Source: Arachis hypogaea
Lineage: Eukaryota > Streptophyta > Magnoliopsida > Fabales > Fabaceae
Assembly (NCBI RefSeq): GCF_003086295.3
Contig: NC_092045.1
Coordinates: forward strand, 91,216,693 to 91,280,692
Direction: 5' to 3'
Length of the DNA stretch: 64,000 nucleotides
Below, piece by piece: positions 46,582 through 56,913 of the stretch. Both the position numbers and the translations under genes were made by a program. Each line of letters opens with the position of its first letter. Position 1 is the first letter of the stretch. The notes under the pieces are model-generated. The model saw nothing but the letters and a program-made list of their open reading frames with translations. It made no database searches and had not been told where the DNA came from.

Positions 46582-47559
46582 AGTCTTCTTTTTTGAGGCC
46601 GAGTCCTTGACTTCGGTCCTTCTTTGGTGAAGCCGAACTCAAGCATTTTGTCGATTCCTTTGTATCAGCTTTTGAATGTAGACCGTTTACTCTAAAAGAC
46701 GCGCGCTTTTATACCGGCGCTTTTTTGGGAACGTGCGAGGGTTTAATGCTTTTAATTTTGAGCATTAATTGCCCCGTTTCTTCCTAGGCTCTTTACTTTG
46801 GATTTTGAAAAAACCTGAAAACGGTTTCTCTCCTTTTGCTCTTTCGTAACTTCTTTTCTCAATTCTCTCCGTTCTCTATTTTTGCACTTCTGCTTTCCTT
46901 TCGTTGCGGCGTCATTTGGTGTTTTCAGGCGCTTGGGATCTTGCATTTTGACATTACTCCTGTTTGCATTCTTTGTGAGAAGGCATTTCCAGATTTTGTC
47001 TTCCCTCTTTGAAGCTTGCTGCTCCTTTCTAGGTTGGTATTAGCTTTTCTTGCTTTTTCTGTAGCTTCGTCTTGAATTTTGGTGAATGTTCTGGTTTTGC
47101 ATGTTTGAAAGTTTGGACCTTTTTGCGATCTTTTACTTGTTGCTGTGATATGCTTTTGATATTGGTAGAAAATCTGCATCTGTTTCTTACTTTTGGAGAT
47201 TGCTTCCTATCTGATCTTTGAAAAAAGGTTGCATCTTTAATGGTCCCGTGCTTTGTTGCTTTGGGAATGTTTTTGTTTGGTAGGCTTTGTAATGATTTGC
47301 TGTGTTTTTCTTTGATGAAAAGCGTTTGTTGTTTTGAATCCTTTTTGAGAAATGCTGGGATGTGATCTGTAGAGTATTTCGGAAACCTTGCTTTATGGCT
47401 GCCTCCAAAGGATGCCCCAGGACTTTGGTTTGAGTCTTAGGATTTTCCTTTTCGTGGTTTCATCATCTGAGAAGTATTGATCGAGTTGTTTTTCTCCCTA
47501 TCCGAGATGTTCGTAGTAACCTCATTTTCTTTTCTTACTTGTAAGATTTAGTTGGCCCC
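46582..47559 (+). other. Element C region upstream of the antisense gene
   Basis: T-rich, without recognised coding sequence. By position it should hold the promoter and leader of the plus-strand gene that starts at 47560. Short minus-strand frames (46752-47408) are low-complexity and unsupported. Confidence 0.5.
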
Positions 47560-49474
47560 ATGTCTTCTCGCAATAACATTGTAGAGATGTCTTCCAGAGT
47601 TTCCGAAGGGATGTCCGATTGGCTGGACTCCCTTGTTTTGTTGTGTGTTTCCGTTGTGGACGCTGAATTTTGCACAGAGCTGAGGAAGCGTCATAGGATT
47701 TGTAGTAACAATGCTCGCGAGGGGGATTACGAGCTTGTTGCTCCTGATTCTGATGAGAGGGTTTGCTTTCCGACTTCCATCGAGAGGGAGCGTCCTTTCT
47801 TCTATGCCTATGAATACTTTTTCAGCCAATTGAATGTTACTTTTCCTTTTACTGCTTTTGAAACCGACCTGTTGTGGTCGTGTAATATTGCTCCATCCCA
47901 ACTTCACCCAAATTACTGGGGTTTTATTAAAATTTTCCAACTTCTCTGTTGTGAACTAGATGTAACACCTTCTCAGACTCTTTTTCTTTACTTGTTTGTT
48001 TCTGCCAAGCCTGGCGGTTCTTCAAAAAAGAGAGCTTCTTGGGTATCTTTCTGGTCCGCCCAGGGCCATAAAGTGTTTGCGATGTATGACGAGTCCTTTA
48101 AGGACTTCAAGAACTACTTCTTTAAAGTTCGAGCAGTCGAGCGGGCCCGCCCCTTTTTTTTTATGAAAATGACGAGCCTGCTTTTCCTCTAGAGTGGCAA
48201 AAGAATGTAAGAGTGCCACGTTACATATGGGAAATGCTTAGTGAGGTTGAGCGGGCCTTTGTAGTTGTTCTTGAAGATTTATGGGGTAAGCCTCCCCATC
48301 TGGATACGAAGAGATTTTTGAGTGATCCATCTTTGGTTTGGACTGCTTTGGGTATTTGCTTGTCTATTTGTCTGGCTTATTTCCTTTTTCTTCCTCTTTT
48401 GTAACTCTTTGTCGTGGCTATTTTTGTGTTGTGTAGAGATGTCAAAGAACAATGACTCTATGAAGGCTTTCAAAAGAGCGAAGAAGGAAACTGCTGCTCT
48501 GAACATCTCGGCCAAGGTTGCCGGCGAGGGATCTTCACAGGTCCCCCTAAAGCCTCCTGTGCCGAGTTCCCTTGGGCCGAGGAAAGTAATTCCTACTCCC
48601 CAGTTTCATCAGGTCGATCCTCCTCAAACTTCTGCTACTGCTTCTGGCGCCCCACCTTTGAAAAAGCAAAAAAAGATCCGAGCCCTTTAACTTGGATGCC
48701 CCAGACTTGGATGCCCCAGACTTTGATGCCATTGAGTTTGTTGACCAGCAAATTGCCCCCTATGGTGGGCTTTCCATGGACGACGTGTCTCTTCTTTGAC
48801 ATTTGGATTTTATTACTAAAAATAGTGTGAAGATGGCTCATATGGGTGCCGCTATATTCCGAACAATTCAGGGGATTCTGATTCATGCCACAAAATCCTT
48901 TATGGAAGAGGCCAAGTCGGAATTTGATCGAATCAAGGGTTTGAAGGAGGAGTTGGAGGTGAAGTTAGCGAAGGTGGAGAGGGAGTTGGAGAGTGAGAAG
49001 GCCAGCTCTATTGCCCTTGCTGCTTCTTTGAAACTGGCCAAAGACATGGCATTGAAACATAAGGACAGTTATGTCTCGGCTTATAGGGAATTGATGCATC
49101 TTCGGGAGGATTTGGAAACAACCCGGGTTAATTATGGTGAGCTTCAAGGTCATCTTGTGGGTAGCGTAACTGTTGCCTCTGAGAACCTGATGGAACAGTT
49201 CCGAGTTGTTGCTCCTGATGCTGACTTGACTCTCATTAGCCTGGACAATGTCGTGAGGGATGGTAAGATTGTCCCTGATGACCAGGATGATGATGAGGCT
49301 GATCCTCCCCCAGTGCCTTCTTCTAAGGTGTCGACCTCCTCTGTTCCTCCCGTTGCATCTGATCCGGATTGCCAGATTCTAAACCGGGATGATGGAACCG
49401 TAGATGCTGTGCCCCTTCAGACTCGTCCTCATTCTCCTCATACTGATGCTGCCGGGAAAGCTCCCGATCTTTAG
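47560..49474 (+). pseudogene. Element C antisense gene (putative gypsy-type transposon protein, Transposase_28-like)
   Basis: Oriented opposite to gag-pol. Exon 1 from ATG 47560 includes FETDLLWSCNIAPSQLHPNY, then WGFIKIFQLLCCELDVTPSQ and ASWVSFWSAQGHKVFAMYDE. This is the conserved domain annotated in plants as putative gypsy-type transposon protein (PF04195-like). After the poly-T run near 48157-48164 the frame shifts (stop at 48190-48192). The other frame continues with WQKNVRVPRYIWEMLSEVER up to 48351. A clear intron follows (GT 48352 ... AG 48436) and joins in frame to MSKNNDSMKAFKRAKK. Further on there is another stop (after KKIRAL, 48688-48690) and a Glu/Lys/Leu-rich coiled coil at about 48900-49170, ending in an acidic tail at 49474. 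Function of these aORF proteins is unknown. This copy is broken at two or more places. Confidence 0.75.
48352..48436 (+). other. Intron of the antisense gene
   Basis: 85 bp, GTATTTGC...TTGTGTTGTGTAG, T-rich. Removing it joins GCTTTGG and AGATGTCA in frame. Confidence 0.65.
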
Positions 49475-49795
49475 CTGATCTTTTTTCTGGATATTTTGTG
49501 TAAATAGCCCGGTTTGTGGGCTTTTGAACTTTGTTTTGTTTGTTCTTTTTGACGTTTCTAGTTGTCTTCCTTGCAACTCTTTTTGAAAAACAAAAGTAGC
49601 TTCCGAGGTTGGTTTTGTGGTGGCCTCTTGAAGCTTTATCATATTATGCATGATATCTGTTGAAATTTTGTTGTCTGGCCTCTTTAGGTTGCTTTCGTGT
49701 TTATCGTTTGTAGCTTGGATCCTTTTGAGGCCGTGCCTGTGGGGGGTCCGACTTGTTTCTCGGTTTCCTCGCTCTTGTTTGTATTTTTAGTACCT
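49475..49795. other. Element C non-coding segment between antisense gene and minisatellite
   Basis: T-rich 3' flank of the antisense gene; no ORF supported. Confidence 0.5.
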
Positions 49796-50830
49796 CATAA
49801 CCGATTTCTTTATGTTGGTCCCCCTCAAAAGTTATTTTTGTGATCTCCTTTTCTGGGCTTTTACTCGGTCTCTTTCAGGGATTATGTTGATAACTTTTTA
49901 GGAGTCTGACTTGGTTATGTCGATCTCCTTTAAGCTATTTTTCGTAGTCCTCTTTCTTGGATTTTTGTCAGATCTCTTTCAGGGACTATTCGTATAACTT
50001 TTTAGTGGTAGGAGTCCGACTTGGTTATGTCGGTCTCCTTTAAGTTATTTTTCGTAGTCCTCTTTCTTGGATCTTTGTCAGATCTCTTTCAGGGACTATT
50101 TGTATAACGTTTCAGTAGCAGGAGTCTGACTTCGTTATGTCAGTCTCCTTTAAGTTATAGCGTAATCCTCTTTCTTGGATCTTTATCAGATCTCTTTCAG
50201 GGATTACTTGTATAACTTTTCAGTGGTAGGAGTCCGACTTCGTTATGTCGGTCTCCTTTTAAGTTATTTCTGTAATCCTCTTTTTTGGATCTTTATCAGA
50301 TCTCTTTCAGGGATTACTTTGATAATTTTTTAATGGTAGGAGTCCGACTTGGTTATATCAGTCTCTTTTAAGTTATTTCTGTAATCTTCTTTTTTGGACC
50401 TTTGTCAGGTCTCTTCCAGGGATTACTTTGATAACTTTTTAATGGTAGGAGTCCGACTTGGTTATATCGGTCTCCTTTAAGTTATTTTTCGTAGTCCTCT
50501 TTCTTGGATCTTTTGTCAGATCTCTTTCAGGGACTACTTGATAACTTTTTTAATGGTAGGAGTCCGACTTGGTTATATCGGTCTCCTTTAAGTTATAGCG
50601 TAATCCTTTTTCTTGGATCTTTTGTCAGATCTCTTTCAGGGACTACTTGTATAACTTTTCATTTTGGGCAGACTTTATTATGTCGGGCCCTTCTAAGTTA
50701 AAGTAATTCTCTTTAATAGGGTTGGCCAGACCTCTTTCCAGGGTTTACTTATAACTTGGGTTGACTTGGTCCGACTTCCGCACGTCGGCCAGTCTTTAAG
50801 TTATTATTTTAGCTATCCGTAAGACCTCGT
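49796..50830. repeat. Minisatellite in element C 3' region (about 9 units, about 105-117 bp)
   Basis: The module AGGAGTCCGACTTGGTTATG, then TCGGTCTCCTTTAAGTTATT, then GTCAGATCTCTTTCAGGGA recurs near 49905, 50010, 50125, 50230, 50340, 50450, 50560, 50670 and 50775, with increasing divergence to the right. It lies downstream of integrase, the position where Tat elements are known to carry variable tandem repeats. Confidence 0.85.
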
Positions 50831-51214
50831 CAGGTTCTTTTTTTGGATTGCTTTCGATAACTTCTTACATTATTCTGTGTTCATCTTTGCCGATTTGTAG
50901 AAAATGGTTGGCATCTTTAGATCGTCCTTTGGGTGAATCGCGTTTTCACCTTTATCGGACGATTATCTTTATCGTGGTCGGGCAGTGAATTTGTTTTTCA
51001 CTTTCTGCCGACCTGTTGCTTTATAATCGGACGATGAATACTTCAGATTAATGCGTCTTGGACTCTTGTAGAATATCTAAAATATTTTTTATTTAAAGGA
51101 AAATGCGAATATATACATGTGGGATTTTTCTGGTCTAGGTCTCGACCTGGTGCCTCATTAAAAAACCTTTTTAGGAAAAAGAGTGCATCCATTTAGTGAG
51201 ACCTTTTACCTTTT
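50831..51214. other. Element C spacer between minisatellite and integrase stop
   Basis: No coding sequence. The segment next to the pol stop includes TGGTGCCTCATTAAAAAACC (51150-51169), typical of post-pol sequence. Confidence 0.5.
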
Positions 51215-53032
51215 CTAACTGTAGTACCTTTGTAGGTTGCAAGCGTGCCATGATCGGGGAAGCTCTCGTCCATCAAGCTTGGACAGTTTGTAGTAGCCCT
51301 TTCCCAGTACTTCTATGACTCGATAGGGTCCTTTCCAGTTCGCTGCCAGCTTCCCTTCTCCAGGTCGAGTTGTTCCGATGTCGTTTCTGATTAGGATGAG
51401 ATCATTCTCTGCAAAACTTCTCGGCACTACCTTTCGATTGTATCTGGAAGCCATTCGTCGCTTTAAAGCGTCTTCTCTGATCCGAGCTCTTTCTTGGATC
51501 TCGGGTAACAAGTCGAGCTCTTCTCTCTGAAGTTCGGAGTTTACTCGTTCATTGTAATGGACTACTCGGGGAAATCCCTCCTCGATTTCTATTGGAATCA
51601 TTGCCTCCACTCCGTATGCTAGTCGGAATGGTGATTCGTTTGTAGTAGAATGGGGGGTTGTTCGATACGCCCATAGGACTTGTGGAAGTTCCTCGGCCCA
51701 AGCTCCATTTGCTTCTTGTAGCCTCCGCTTTAGTCCGGCCAATATGACTTTGTTGGCCGCTTCGGCTTGTCCATTGGCTTGGGGGTGTTCGACGGAGGTG
51801 AACTGGTATTTTATGTTCAAGTCGGCCACCAGTTTTCTGAAGCCTGCCTCTGTAAATTGGGTACCGTTGTCCATGGTGATGGAGTATGGTACTCCGAACC
51901 TCGTAATAATGTTCCTATATAGGAATTTTCGACTTCTTTGAGCGGTGGCGTTGGCTAGGGGTTCTGCCTCGATCCATTTTGTGAAATAGTCTACTCCTAC
52001 TATGAGGAATTTTACTTGTCCCGATCCCTGTGGGAAGGGTCCGAGAAGGTCGAGTCCCCATTTCGCAAATGGCCAGGGCGAGGTCACGCTGATGAGCTTT
52101 TCTGGTGGGGCGATGTGCAAGTTGGCATGCTTCTGGCATGGTGGGCATGTCCTCACAAATTCTGTAGCCTCCTTTTGTAGAGTTGGCAAATAGAATCCCG
52201 CCCGGAGTATCTTTTTGGTGAGGGCTTGCGCTCCAAGATGATTACCACAAATGCCGCTGTGCACTTCCTCCAAGACTTCCTTTGTGTTAGAAGTCGGTAC
52301 GCATTTTAGCAAAGGTGTTGATATCCCTCTTTTGTATAGTGTGTTGTTTATGATAGTGTAGTACTGTGCCTCCCTTTTTAGCCTTTTTGCCTCCTTTTCA
52401 TCTGTAGGGAGTACTTCTGTTTTGAGATAATTTATTATGGGGGTCATCCATCCTTGATCCTGACCTATTATGGCTAGGACTTCTTCTTCCGATAATGACG
52501 GGTTCTGTAGTATCTCCTGGATGAGACTTCTGTTGTTGCCCCCATATTTGGTGCTGGCTAATTTTGAAAGTGCATCAGCTCGGGCATTTTGCTCACAGGG
52601 AATGTGGTAGATCCTGTATTCTCCGAGTTGTCCGAGCTGTTCTTTGGTTCTATCCAAATATTTTTTCATGGTCGGGTCTTTAGCTTGGTAGCTTCCTGTT
52701 ATTTGTGAGGTAACGACTTGTGAGTCGCTGTAGATGTTGAGTTTTCGAGCTCCAACCTCCCTAGCCAGCTTCAAACCGGCTAGTAGCGCTTCGTATTCCG
52801 CTTGATTGTTCGAGGCCGGGAATTCGAATTTAAGGGAGAGCTCAAGTTGAGTTCCTTGGTTGCTTTCGATTATCACACCCGCACCACTTCCTGTTTTATT
52901 TGAGGATCCGTCGACGTATATGTTCCACTCTATGGGGATTTTCGGGATGTCTGTGAATTCTGCGATGAAATCGGCCAGGTGTTGTGATTTGATGGCTGTC
53001 CGTGCCTCATATTGGAGGTCGAACTCGGACAA
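51215..53032 (-). CDS. Element C pol, C-terminal part: archaeal-type RNase H and integrase
   Basis: A 605-codon open frame. N-terminal RNase H: IYVDGSSNKTGSGAGVII (about residue 38; first Asp), AEYEALLAGL (Glu), NIYSDSQVV (Asp) and NARADALSKLA (Asp). This is the extra, archaeal-type RNase H seen in the Tat lineage, following the degenerate Ty3 RNase H upstream. Integrase follows: HHCC zinc finger (HSGICGNHLG, then CPPCQKH), and the catalytic core with WGLDLLGPFPQG (D), TMDNGTQF (D) and HPQANGQAEAANK (E). The C-terminal part (KLAANWKGPYRVIEVLGKG) is the GPY/F module. RNase H removes template RNA; integrase inserts the cDNA. The motif residues look intact, but the frame is separated from RT by stops, so it is a piece of a dead polyprotein. 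The ATG at 53032 is not a genuine start. Confidence 0.88.
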   Translation of the reverse strand: MSEFDLQYEARTAIKSQHLADFIAEFTDIPKIPIEWNIYVDGSSNKTGSGAGVIIESNQGTQLELSLKFEFPASNNQAEYEALLAGLKLAREVGARKLNIYSDSQVVTSQITGSYQAKDPTMKKYLDRTKEQLGQLGEYRIYHIPCEQNARADALSKLASTKYGGNNRSLIQEILQNPSLSEEEVLAIIGQDQGWMTPIINYLKTEVLPTDEKEAKRLKREAQYYTIINNTLYKRGISTPLLKCVPTSNTKEVLEEVHSGICGNHLGAQALTKKILRAGFYLPTLQKEATEFVRTCPPCQKHANLHIAPPEKLISVTSPWPFAKWGLDLLGPFPQGSGQVKFLIVGVDYFTKWIEAEPLANATAQRSRKFLYRNIITRFGVPYSITMDNGTQFTEAGFRKLVADLNIKYQFTSVEHPQANGQAEAANKVILAGLKRRLQEANGAWAEELPQVLWAYRTTPHSTTNESPFRLAYGVEAMIPIEIEEGFPRVVHYNERVNSELQREELDLLPEIQERARIREDALKRRMASRYNRKVVPRSFAENDLILIRNDIGTTRPGEGKLAANWKGPYRVIEVLGKGYYKLSKLDGRELPRSWHACNLQRYYS

Positions 53033-53578
53033 CTCGATTGCCCATTGTAGGATTCTTCCTGCCAGATCTATTTTTTGTAATATCCCTTTTATGGGCTGGT
53101 TGGTCCGAACTTTGATGATATGTGCCTGGAAGTATGGGCGAAGTCGCCGGGATGTGAGTATCAGAGCGTATGCAAATTTTTATATTTTCTGGTAGTTCAG
53201 CTCTGACCCCTGTAGTGCTTTACTAATGAAGTAGACGGGTTGTTGTCCTCTTTCATCTTCTCAAATCAGCGCTGAGGCTATTGCCCGACTTCCTACTGCG
53301 AGGTATAGTATGAGCGATTCTCCCTCTTGTGGTCGAGATAGGATAGGTGGTTGCCCCAAGAATTCTTTGAAGTCTTTGAAGGCTTGTTCACATTCCGCTA
53401 TCCATTCGAAGTTCTTTCCCTTCTTTAAGGTAGCGTAGAAAGGGAGGGATCTTATCGCTGATCCTGCTAGGAATCTGGACAAGGCTGCCAACCTTCCATT
53501 GAGCTGTTGTACCTCTTTGACGCAGGTTGGGCTCTTCATGTTGAGTATGGCCTGACATTTATCTGGATTTGCCTCGAT
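53033..53578 (-). pseudogene. Element C pol, connection/Ty3 RNase H region with stops
   Basis: Continuous homology links RT to the downstream frame: LNGRLAALSRFLAGSAIRSL, then CEQAFKDFKEFLGQPPILSR. Three in-frame stops break it: TGA at 53579-53581, TGA near 53258, and TAA near 53174. The first two follow ...TQR and ...SALI. Confidence 0.85.
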
Positions 53579-55219
53579 TCACCTTTGTGTGAGCGTAAAT
53601 CCTAAAAGTTTACCTGCTTCTACTGCGAAGGTGCATTTAACCGGGTTGAGTCGCATGCCGTGCTTCCTTATGGTATCGAATACTTGAATCAAATCGGTTA
53701 GCAATGTCTCTTCGCTTTGTGTCTTTATCAACATGTCATCCACGTAGACCTCCATGATTTTTCCGATGTGATCTGAGAAGACTTTATTCATTAGCCTTTG
53801 ATAAGTGGCTCCTGCGTTTTTCAGGCCGAAAGGCATCACGATGTAGCAATAATTTGCCTTAGGTGTAAGAAACGAGGTTTTTTCTTGGTCTGGCGGATAC
53901 ATTGGTATCTGGTTGTACCCTGAGTATGCGTCCATGAATGAGAGATACTTGTATCCTGATGAAGCATCTACTAGAGCGTCGATGCTTGGGAGTGGGTAAG
54001 GATCTTTTGGGCAGGCTTTGTTGAGGTCGGTGTAGTCGGTGCACATTCGCCACTTCCCATATGATTTTTTCACCAAAACGACGTTTGCTAGCCATAGTGG
54101 GTATTTGACTTCCCTTATGAACCCTGCTTCTAGTAGTGCTTGTACTTGTTCTTCTACAGCCTGAGATCGTTCTGGCCCAAGTTTTCTTCGTCTTTGTTGT
54201 ATCGGTCGGGATCCCGGGTAGACTGCCAACTTGTGGCTCATTAGTTTGGGATCTATGCCCGGCATGTCGGCAGCGTTCCATGCGAAGAGATCAACATTAT
54301 CTTGCAGAAACTGTATCAATGATTCTTTTGCATCTCCTTTCAGGATCGTGCCAATATTAGTTGTTTTATTCGAGGTGTCTCCAATCTGGACTCTTTCTAC
54401 TTCTCCCTCGGGTTGTGGTCGGAGCTCTTCTCGTCTCTGAACTCCACCGAGCTCGATTGTGTGGAACTCTCTTGCTTCGCCTCGGAGGTTTAGACTTTCG
54501 TTGTAACAGCAACGCACCATCTTTTGATCTGCTCTTATTGTATCTATCCCTTCTGTAGTTGGAAATTTCATACATAGATGCGGAGTCGAAACTATTGCGC
54601 CGAGCTGATTTAACGTTGTCCGACCTATCAGGGCATTGTAGGCTGAGCTTACGTCGACCACAATGTAGTCTATCTTAAGTGTTTTAGATTGGTTCCCCTT
54701 CCCGAAGGTTGTATGCAGCGACACGTATCCCAGTGGTTGAACTGGGACCTTTCCCAGTCCGAACAGATTGTTTGGGTATGCTCTTAGCTCTTTCTCTTCT
54801 AGGCCGAGTTTGTCGAAGGCAGTTTTGAATAAGATGTCGGCAGAGCTTCCCTGGTCGATTAGTGTGCGGTGGAGGTTGGCGTTTGCCAATATGATCGTGA
54901 TGACCATGGGGTCGTCGTATCCCGAGATGATTCCGAATGCATCTTCTTTGGTAAACGTGATTGCCGGGATGTCTGGCGTCTCCTTCTGTCCTTCGATATG
55001 GTATACCTCTTTGAGGTGTCGCTTGCGGGATGATTTGGAGATTCCTCCCCCAGCAAATCCGCCGTGTATCACGTGGACATGTCTTTCTAGTGTGCGAGGC
55101 GATCGTTTAGATCGTCCGACGTCCTCATCCCTCCTTCTTTTCCTTGGTTCTTCGTCCCGGTTGGCCAAGAACCGATCTAACTTTCCTTCTCGTACTAATT
55201 TTTCTATGACGTTTTTCAA
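53579..55219 (-). CDS. Element C protease and reverse transcriptase
   Basis: A 546-codon open frame. Protease: LIDQGSSADIL with the active-site Asp122 in a DQGSS context, as in many plant Tat elements, and YNALIGRTTLNQLGAIVS. The RT domain spans about residues 360-546: KWRMCTDYTDLNKACPKDPY, FMDAYSGYNQIPM, FGLKNAGATYQRLMN and the catalytic VYVDDMLIKT (YVDD, residues 492-495). It ends at a premature TGA after GFTLTQR. Upstream in the same frame, beyond the ATG, lies CEYHRLRGHSTNEC (about 55220-55275), the gag zinc-knuckle-like motif, so the ATG at 55219 is only the first Met after a frameshift. Synthesises element cDNA in a virus-like particle; inactive here. Confidence 0.9.
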   Translation of the reverse strand: MKNVIEKLVREGKLDRFLANRDEEPRKRRRDEDVGRSKRSPRTLERHVHVIHGGFAGGGISKSSRKRHLKEVYHIEGQKETPDIPAITFTKEDAFGIISGYDDPMVITIILANANLHRTLIDQGSSADILFKTAFDKLGLEEKELRAYPNNLFGLGKVPVQPLGYVSLHTTFGKGNQSKTLKIDYIVVDVSSAYNALIGRTTLNQLGAIVSTPHLCMKFPTTEGIDTIRADQKMVRCCYNESLNLRGEAREFHTIELGGVQRREELRPQPEGEVERVQIGDTSNKTTNIGTILKGDAKESLIQFLQDNVDLFAWNAADMPGIDPKLMSHKLAVYPGSRPIQQRRRKLGPERSQAVEEQVQALLEAGFIREVKYPLWLANVVLVKKSYGKWRMCTDYTDLNKACPKDPYPLPSIDALVDASSGYKYLSFMDAYSGYNQIPMYPPDQEKTSFLTPKANYCYIVMPFGLKNAGATYQRLMNKVFSDHIGKIMEVYVDDMLIKTQSEETLLTDLIQVFDTIRKHGMRLNPVKCTFAVEAGKLLGFTLTQR

Positions 55220-55665
55220 GTCGAAACATTCGTTGGTGGAATGCCCTCGAAGTCGGTGATATTCACAGTATTCATTCCGATTTCCCCTCCTCTTTTGCCT
55301 TTAAGTGGCCGAGCTGGAGGGATTTTTTCCGTATGGCAGACTTCTTTGTAAACGCCTACCAAGGATACCCTAAGAGGGGTGTAGTTGTGATATTTCTTGA
55401 TTTTCTCTCCGGAGCGATCTTCCTTTTTCTTGGATTCTTTGTCTCGGTAGGCAGAACCGGACCTTGAGGCTTCGCCAAGTCGAGAATTTTCCTCCATGTT
55501 AATGTACTTCTGCACTCGTTCTTGTACTTCATCTAGGGATGTCGGGTATCTTTTTGATATAGATTGGCTGAATGGTCCTTCTCGCAGGCCATTTATGAGG
55601 CCCATGATGGCAGCTTCTGTTGGTAGATTTTGTATGTCTATGCATGTTTTGTTGAATCTCTCCAT
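55216..55665 (-). pseudogene. Element C gag, C-terminal part
   Basis: The frame starts in MERFNKTCIDIQNLPTEAAI and goes on with GLREGPFSQSISKRYPTSLD and VQKYINMEENSRLGEASRSG. This is the C-terminal part of Tat gag. In the correct frame, homology extends upstream to about 55865 (CKAFPTTL, IKWFDNLPPKSISSFDDLAK). A second shift near 55283 in a purine run moves the zinc-knuckle region into the PR-RT frame. Confidence 0.82.
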
Positions 55666-56330
55666 GTAGTTGCGAAGACTTTCTCGGTCTCCTTGCTTGA
55701 TCCCGAGTAAGCTGGGTGCGTGTTTGGCTTTGTCCTTTTGTATGGAGAATCGAGCCAGGAATTTTTTGGCCAGGTCGTCGAAACTCGAGATGGATTTTGG
55801 AGGTAGGTTGTCGAACCATTTAATGGCTGTCTTGGTGAGAGTTGTTGGAAAGGCTTTGCAACGAACGCATCTGAGGCATCGGTGAGGTACATTCTACTTC
55901 TGAAGTTGCTGAGATGATGGTTGGGGTCGGAGGTACCGTCATATAGAGTCATATCCGGAAGCTTGAAATCTTTCGGAATTTTGGTTTTCATAATTTCTCT
56001 GGCAAATGGATCTTGATCTTTCTGAGAACTATCCTCCGTGGATGGTCGAGTAGCTTTGGTTTTGAGATCAGCTTCGAGTTTTATAAGCTTATCTTCTAAT
56101 TCTCGGCGCCGCCTTATTTTCCGATGTAGATCTTCTTCTTTTTCACGTTGATGTTGGGCTTCTTTCTTAAGTTGCTCCAATCGATTTTGAAGTGTTTCTA
56201 TTACTCCTGGATTTGATGAATTTTTGTCTCCGTGGGTTTCTGGAGTAGCTTTGAGTATTGTGTCCGCGTTTTTATGCGGCGTTCTGTCTTCCGAACTTGA
56301 ATCGTGGTCGTTGTCATGGTCATCCGCCAT
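55638..56330 (-). pseudogene. Element C gag, N-terminal part (frameshifted)
   Basis: From ATG 56330: acidic N-terminus (MADDHDNDHDSSSEDRTPHK), a coiled-coil Glu/Lys/Arg-rich segment at about residues 45-95, then KIPKDFKLPDMTLYDGTSDP and FRSRMYLTDASDA, typical of Tat gag before the core. After about 55868 the frame is wrong and the last 75 or so residues are spurious. ATG 56330 lies about 20 bp downstream of the primer-binding site, as expected for the genuine gag start. Confidence 0.85.
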
Positions 56331-56351
56331 GTTAATGGGATGACTTCCAGG

Positions 56352-56369
56352 TCCCCGGCAACGGCGCCA
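56352..56369 (-). promoter_or_regulatory. Element C primer-binding site (tRNA-Asp)
   Basis: Minus strand TGGCGCCGTTGCCGGGGA, 1 nt from the LTR end; perfect complement of plant tRNA-Asp. Confidence 0.9.
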
Positions 56370-56370
56370 A

Positions 56371-56913
56371 TGTTCCGAGGGTTACCTGAAACTGTAGGTC
56401 GATCTCGGATGAGATCTTCTGTGTTGGTCGGAGCCGATGTGTCCGGCAGGTGTACGACAGTCGGAACTGATGTGTCCGATTTGTTGGACTTGGTGGTGGT
56501 GCTGATCCTGTGTCCCCGGAGGGTGGGGGTACCTGCAAGGGACTCCGATGCTTAAGTTAGCAAGGGTATTGAGCAGGTATTGAGTAGAATCAGAGTATGA
56601 GTTATACCTGGGTGCTCCAGTGTATTTATAATGGTGAGATGTGACCTTCTGTGGATAAGATAAGTTAGTTATCTTATCTTATCTTTATCTTATCTGTAAA
56701 TGAGGTCATCTTTAAGGGAACCGCCTTTATCTCTATGGGCTTGGGCTGCCTTTGGATTTGGGACGTGTTCCTCTATTTGGGCCCTTTGTTTGGGCTTTCC
56801 TGTGACTTGGCCGAGATCTTTGAGAAGAGGTCGGGATTGTCCTGACCTGAAGAGGTCGGTCGCTTTGTCTGTAGAACATCTCGGGTCGGACAGCTCGACC
56901 CAGGGTATGAACA
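56371..56913 (-). repeat. Element C 5' LTR
   Basis: 543 bp, TGTTCCGAGG...GGTATGAACA on the plus strand; flanked by CTTAT at 56914-56918. Confidence 0.92.

Larger units (their letters stand above)
46022..56913 (-). mobile_element. Element C: complete but inactive Tat-type Ty3/gypsy retrotransposon
   Basis: 10,892 bp, minus strand, with LTRs at 56371-56913 (5') and 46022-46563 (3') and target duplication CTTAT. The LTRs differ by about 13 substitutions and one indel (about 97.5% identity), so it is older than element B. Order on the minus strand: LTR, tRNA-Asp primer site, gag, zinc-knuckle region, PR-RT-RNase H, second (archaeal-type) RNase H, integrase, minisatellite, an oppositely oriented gene, polypurine tract, LTR. 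A second RNase H and an antisense ORF downstream of integrase are hallmarks of the Tat lineage (Retand/Ogre relatives). Two gag/pol frameshifts and at least three stops make it inactive. Confidence 0.93.

Noticed and set aside
54136..55259. Plus-strand frames opposite element C pol
   Set aside because: Shadows of the RT/protease reading frame; amino-acid content shows no domain.
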